From: an uncultured Bacteroidota bacterium
Lineage (GTDB): Bacteria > Bacteroidota > Bacteroidia > Chitinophagales > Chitinophagaceae
Assembly: GCA_903905685.1 (NCBI GenBank)
Contig: CAIVHI010000378.1
Location: forward strand, 1 to 17,266
Direction of reading: 5' to 3'
Length of the DNA: 17,266 bases
In this document: in pieces, positions 14,195-17,266 of the stretch
Position numbering within the stretch: position 1 is the first letter of the stretch
Layout of the letters: each line of letters starts with the position of its first letter
The notes under the pieces: generated by a model
The model's input: only the letters and a program-made list of their open reading frames with translations
The model's database searches: none
Told to the model about the DNA's origin: nothing
Position numbers and translations under genes: made by a program

Positions 14195-15268
14195 TTACAG
14201 TACCTTCTTCAACAAACCAATGTCGTGAATCCTTTTTTCGGCCAAACGCATGGCTGCGGCTTGAGCATGAATGTTTTCGGCATCGCAAAGGTCGAAGATT
14301 TCGTTCGTTCGGTTGTATATCTTTTCCACCATGCTGTTGGCGCGGTCGGTATTGTAACCATCCAGTTCTACACTGATGTTGATGAGGCCACCTGCATTGA
14401 TTAAGAAGTCGGGCACATAGATGATGCCCTTGTCCTTCAGCATAGGTCCATGAATGTCTTCGTCGGCCAATTGGTTATTGGCGCAACCTGCAACGATAGG
14501 AGCCTTCAGTTTGGCAATACTTTCGGTAGTTAGCGTGGCACCCAATGCGCAAGGTGCGTAAATGTCCATCTCCATGTCGAAAATGGTATTGCCATCCACC
14601 ACCTGCACTCCTGGGAACTTGCTTACCGTTTGTTTCAGTTTTTCGCTGTTGATGTCACAAACGGAAATTTCCGCACCGTCTTTCACCAAGTAGCCTATAA
14701 TATATTGGCCTACGTTGCCGGCACCTTGAACCACCACTTTTTTACCGCTAAGGGAGTCTGAACCAAACGCTTTTTTGGCGGCGGCCTTCATACCCATGTA
14801 TACGCCATATGCGGTAAATGGGGACGGGTCGCCGCTACCGCCCAAGTATTCGGGTTTGCCGGTCACGTGCTTGGTTTCCATTCCAATATACTCCATGTCT
14901 TTGGCGTTCGTGTTCACGTCTTCGGCAGTGATGTATTTACCGTTCAGGCTGTCTACAAACTTGCCATACCTGCGCCACAAGGTTTCCGATTTCAATTTGG
15001 AGGCGTCACCAATGATGACCGCCTTACCTCCACCCAAATTCAGTCCACTAATGGCGGCCTTGTAGGTCATGCCGCGACTAAGGCGGATGGCATCTGTCAG
15101 GCCGTCTTGGTGCGAAGCATAGTTCCACATGCGTGTGCCTCCCAAAGCGGGGCCCAAAGTGGTGTTGTGGATGGCGATAATGGCATTCAGACCGGTGTGT
15201 TTGTCTTGGCAAAATACGATTTGCTCATGTCCTCCCGATTGAATCTGTTCGAAAACGGATTGCTGCAT
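14195..15268 (-). CDS. Leucine dehydrogenase-like Glu/Leu/Phe/Val dehydrogenase
   Basis: 357 residues, typical of leucine/phenylalanine/valine dehydrogenases rather than the longer glutamate dehydrogenases. The family interconverts branched-chain amino acids and 2-oxo acids with NAD. Visible: substrate-binding GPALGGTR (39-46), catalytic region GMTYKAAISGLNLGGGKAVI (66-85) with Lys70 and Lys82, Asp117 in ITAEDVNT, and Rossmann motif VVVQGAGNVGQYI (178-190). Lys70, Lys82 and Asp117 line up with the catalytic residues of characterised leucine dehydrogenases. A perfect TAnnTTTG element lies 21 nt upstream. With lpd next door, a role in branched-chain keto acid supply, for energy or iso-branched fatty acids, is a fair inference. 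Substrate preference within the family cannot be settled by eye. Confidence 0.93.
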   Translation of the reverse strand: MQQSVFEQIQSGGHEQIVFCQDKHTGLNAIIAIHNTTLGPALGGTRMWNYASHQDGLTDAIRLSRGMTYKAAISGLNLGGGKAVIIGDASKLKSETLWRRYGKFVDSLNGKYITAEDVNTNAKDMEYIGMETKHVTGKPEYLGGSGDPSPFTAYGVYMGMKAAAKKAFGSDSLSGKKVVVQGAGNVGQYIIGYLVKDGAEISVCDINSEKLKQTVSKFPGVQVVDGNTIFDMEMDIYAPCALGATLTTESIAKLKAPIVAGCANNQLADEDIHGPMLKDKGIIYVPDFLINAGGLINISVELDGYNTDRANSMVEKIYNRTNEIFDLCDAENIHAQAAAMRLAEKRIHDIGLLKKVL

Positions 15269-15288
15269 ATATTGGTTTTTACAGGGTG

Positions 15289-15296
15289 CAAACCTA
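15289..15296 (-). promoter_or_regulatory. -7 promoter element of the leucine dehydrogenase gene
   Basis: The minus strand reads TAGGTTTG, an exact match to the Bacteroidota -7 consensus TAnnTTTG, ending 21 nt before the ATG at 15268. No clear TTTG is seen at the expected -33 distance. Confidence 0.5.
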
Positions 15297-15315
15297 ATAA
15301 AAATAATGCGCTATT

Positions 15316-15495
15316 CTGAATATCGGGGTCGGTATAATTGGTATCCCGGTCGATACCGGGTCTGCAATGCTGCCGTTTCCATCGGGAGGCCGTCGCAATT
15401 CCACTTGGCCGGTACGTACGTTACCGTAGGTCATAGCCTCGCAGGAGGCCCTGTGTTTTAACGTCTTGGTGCGCAGCCGAGGCATAGTGACAATG
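15316..15495. repeat. Candidate intergenic repeat element, GC-rich and hairpin-rich
   Basis: Between the two divergent promoters lies a stretch clearly richer in G+C than its AT-rich flanks. It holds several inverted repeats: GGTATC/GATACC (15340-15345 with 15352-15357), the overlapping CCCGGT/ACCGGG (15345-15350 with 15355-15360), and GCCTC/GAGGC (15436-15440 with 15445-15449). It also holds a direct repeat GGAGGCC (15385-15391 and 15444-15450). It reads through as a 63-residue minus-strand frame with no hallmark of a gene. The layout resembles dispersed intergenic repeats, but copy number cannot be judged from one window. Boundaries are approximate. Confidence 0.35.
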
Positions 15496-15507
15496 CCGCA
15501 TAATAAC

Positions 15508-15515
15508 TACATTTG
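15508..15515 (+). promoter_or_regulatory. -7 promoter element of the M20 dipeptidase gene
   Basis: TACATTTG matches TAnnTTTG exactly and ends 20 nt before the ATG at 15536. Just upstream, GGCAT...ATGCC (15481-15497) forms a short inverted repeat that could be an operator; no good -33 TTTG is seen. Confidence 0.55.
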
Positions 15516-15535
15516 TCTCCAAATAAAAACTGGAA

Positions 15536-16909
15536 ATGCAAAGTTGGAACGAATATCAGTTGGCAAATAAGGATAGGTTCCTGGATGAACTCCTTGATCT
15601 GCTGCGCATCCCGTCGGTAAGTGCCGACAGCAAACATAAAGACGACGTGAAGCGTTGCGCCGAAGCCGTGAGAGACCACCTGCTGAAGGCCGGTTGCGAC
15701 ATGGCGGAAATATGCGAGACCGCCGGTCACCCCATTGTATATGGCCAAAAAATAGTGGACCCTTCCAAGCCTACGGTATTGGTGTATGGCCACTATGATG
15801 TGCAGCCCGCCGACCCGCTCAACCTATGGCACTCCGGCCCGTTCGAACCCGTGGTGAAAGACGGCAAAATCTATGCCCGCGGCGCCTGCGACGATAAGGG
15901 CCAAATGTTTATGCACATCAAGGCATTGGAGACCATGGCCAAAACAGGCTCCATGCCCTGTAATGTGAAGGTGATGATTGAAGGTGAGGAAGAAGTAGGC
16001 TCCAACAACTTGGGCATTTTCCTCGAAAACAATAAGGAAAGGTTGAAGGCCGACATCGTTTTGGTGTCCGACACTTCAATGATCAGTATGGAACATCCAT
16101 CCATAGAGAGCGGGCTGCGCGGCTTGGCTTATATGGAAGTTGAGGTAAACGGCCCCAACCGCGACCTTCACAGCGGCGTTTATGGCGGTGCTGTGGCCAA
16201 CCCTGCAACCATTTTGTGCAAAATGATTGCTTCGCTTCACGACGAAAACAACCACATCACGATTCCGGGTTTTTACGACACAGTGCAAAATCTGACCGAA
16301 GTCGAAAGGGCAGCCATCAATAGCGCGCCTTTTAGCTTGGACGAATACAAGGCCGACCTTGGCGTGAGCGAAGTTTGGGGTGAGAAAGGCTATACCACTT
16401 TGGAGCGCACGGGCATTCGCCCCACGCTGGAGGTGAACGGTATTTGGGGTGGCTACATAGGCGAGGGCGCCAAAACGGTGCTCCCTGCCAAGGCAAACGC
16501 CAAAATATCGATGCGCTTGGTGCCCAACCAAAGTTCTGATGAGATTGCAGCCATGTTTCAAGCTCATTTTGAGAAGATTGCGCCCGGTTATGTAAAGGTG
16601 AAGGTTACGGCCCACCATGGTGGCGAAGCCGTTGTTACGCCCACCGATTCGCCAGCCTACAAGGCCGCGGCTAAGGCCATCGTCACTACTTTCGGTAAGG
16701 AGCCCATCCCCACACGAGGCGGCGGCAGTATCCCAATTGTGGCCCTTTTCGAAAAAACATTGGGTTTGAAAACCGTGTTGCTCGGCTTTGGCCTCGACAA
16801 CGACAATATTCACTCTCCCAATGAGAAATATGATGTGTTCAACTACTACAAGGGTATTGAGACCATCCCGTACTTCCACAAGTACTTTGCAGAATCTTTT
16901 GAAGGGTAG
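15536..16909 (+). CDS. M20-family metallodipeptidase
   Basis: 457 residues, usual for the CNDP/PepV-like branch of M20 dipeptidases. These di-zinc enzymes cleave dipeptides, usually in the cytoplasm, and no signal peptide is seen. Metal and catalytic residues are in place: VLVYGHYDVQP (81-91) with His86 and the general Asp88, GACDDKGQ (116-123) with bridging Asp119, IEGEEEVGS (148-156) with Glu151 as general base and Glu152 as ligand, VSDTSM (177-182) with Asp179, and NIHSPNEKY with His426. The lid/dimerisation domain (about 195-325) starts near GLRGLAYMEVEVNG and includes RDLHSGVYGG (209-218). It is divergent from the leucine dehydrogenase gene, and a hairpin terminator follows its stop. Substrate specificity is not evident. 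Confidence 0.94.
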   Translation: MQSWNEYQLANKDRFLDELLDLLRIPSVSADSKHKDDVKRCAEAVRDHLLKAGCDMAEICETAGHPIVYGQKIVDPSKPTVLVYGHYDVQPADPLNLWHSGPFEPVVKDGKIYARGACDDKGQMFMHIKALETMAKTGSMPCNVKVMIEGEEEVGSNNLGIFLENNKERLKADIVLVSDTSMISMEHPSIESGLRGLAYMEVEVNGPNRDLHSGVYGGAVANPATILCKMIASLHDENNHITIPGFYDTVQNLTEVERAAINSAPFSLDEYKADLGVSEVWGEKGYTTLERTGIRPTLEVNGIWGGYIGEGAKTVLPAKANAKISMRLVPNQSSDEIAAMFQAHFEKIAPGYVKVKVTAHHGGEAVVTPTDSPAYKAAAKAIVTTFGKEPIPTRGGGSIPIVALFEKTLGLKTVLLGFGLDNDNIHSPNEKYDVFNYYKGIETIPYFHKYFAESFEG

Positions 16910-16932
16910 AGGATAGGAGGATTTCTTTTAAC

Positions 16933-16963
16933 GAAGGGGCGGCCAATTGACGGTCGCCCCTTC
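16933..16963 (+). terminator. Intrinsic terminator after the M20 dipeptidase gene
   Basis: GAAGGGGCGGCC pairs with GGTCGCCCCTTC to form a 12-bp stem (one G-T pair) around a 7-nt loop, followed by TTCATATT. It starts 24 nt after the stop codon. Confidence 0.75.
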
Positions 16964-17266
16964 TTCATATTGGCAATTGATTGGTGTGATCATGGGGCTA
17001 AAGGGTGTACGTTGTCTTGTAAACGTTCCGTAGAGATAGTATCCGGAGGGACCCGAACCCTGATTTTGAACGTTTTGTTTTTTTGGGGGGGCGGGAAGGC
17101 TGGAAAATGGTGCGTAGGTATCTTCAAGGTTTTTTTTCGCTGCTTCGGCAATGACGCATTTTTTCCTTATTTACACTATGATTTCAATATATATGAATCA
17201 TATTGAGTTAAGCTATGTGTTTATTAATCTTGAAGAATAGCGTTATATGAATTAAATAAAAAATAA
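16964..17266. other. Intergenic tail with no supportable gene
   Basis: About 300 nt. Open frames here (for example a 78-residue plus-strand frame from 16970) have no recognisable motif and no usual start context. The stretch contains T7 directly followed by G7 (about 17077-17091), a T8 run, and an AT-rich palindromic patch TCAATAT...ATATTGA (17184-17206) around ATATGAATCATAT (17191-17203). The last ~100 nt are very AT-rich, which would suit a promoter region for a gene beyond the right edge. Confidence 0.5.

Noticed and set aside
15294..15485. 63-codon minus-strand frame between LeuDH and M20 genes
   Set aside because: It overlaps the LeuDH -7 element and the hairpin-rich stretch, is Arg/Pro-rich, and has no gene-like context; treated as part of a possible repeat.
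17040..17066. tRNA T-arm-like segment on the minus strand (GGGTTCGGGTCCC)
   Set aside because: The T-loop lacks the invariant A, the outer stem pair is mismatched, and no matching acceptor, D or anticodon arm lies upstream. Not a tRNA; a remnant att site cannot be supported.
16970..17206. 78-codon plus-strand frame after the M20 gene
   Set aside because: Runs through homopolymers and a terminator flank, with no motif; composition looks non-coding.

Overview
The window looks like chromosomal DNA of a member of the Bacteroidota. Two leaders carry exact matches to the phylum's -7 promoter element TAnnTTTG (15289-15296 on the minus strand, 15508-15515 on the plus strand), Shine-Dalgarno sequences are weak or absent, and the gene set (leucine-type dehydrogenase, Lpd, M20 dipeptidase, FolK, several lipoproteins) fits. 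I cannot go below phylum from sequence alone, and no rRNA, tRNA, CRISPR array, IS element or phage gene was seen.

Region 1 (1-9526, all minus strand, transcribed from right to left) is one tightly packed block of seven genes that runs off the left edge. In transcription order it encodes: a lipoprotein with a von Willebrand A (vWA) domain and an intact metal site (8387-9526); a three-TM protein with periplasmic cysteines (7948-8382); a tubulin/FtsZ-like protein (6444-7937); a giant actin/Hsp70-like protein (2927-6427); a bitopic protein with signal peptide, TM segment and cytoplasmic coiled coil (1792-2922); a MotA/TolQ/ExbB-like protein with a ~300-residue cytoplasmic tail (255-1790); and the N-terminus of a MotB-like protein with the stator aspartate (1-258). 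Gaps are 16 nt or less, and the last two genes overlap by ATGA. My reading is an envelope-spanning, ion-driven stator coupled to two cytoskeleton-fold NTPases and a metal-dependent adhesion/sensor lipoprotein. The stator pair resembles ZorA/ZorB of Zorya phage defence, but no ZorC/D/E-type helicase or nuclease is visible, so this is not a recognisable Zorya locus. It is the best candidate here for an undescribed system.

Region 2 (9527-12211) holds a divergent 289-nt promoter region, a plus-strand 610-residue protein with TIM-barrel flavoprotein-like motifs, two overlapping hairpins between convergent genes, and a small minus-strand lipoprotein.

Region 3 (12212-16909) is housekeeping metabolism: folK, convergent lpd, a leucine-dehydrogenase-like gene upstream of lpd on the same strand (together consistent with branched-chain amino acid and keto acid metabolism), and a divergent M20 dipeptidase. 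An apparent intrinsic terminator for lpd lies inside the folK coding sequence. The LeuDH/M20 divergent region contains a GC-rich, hairpin-rich stretch that may be a dispersed intergenic repeat.

Region 4 (16910-17266) has a good terminator after the M20 gene, then an AT-rich tail with no supportable gene.
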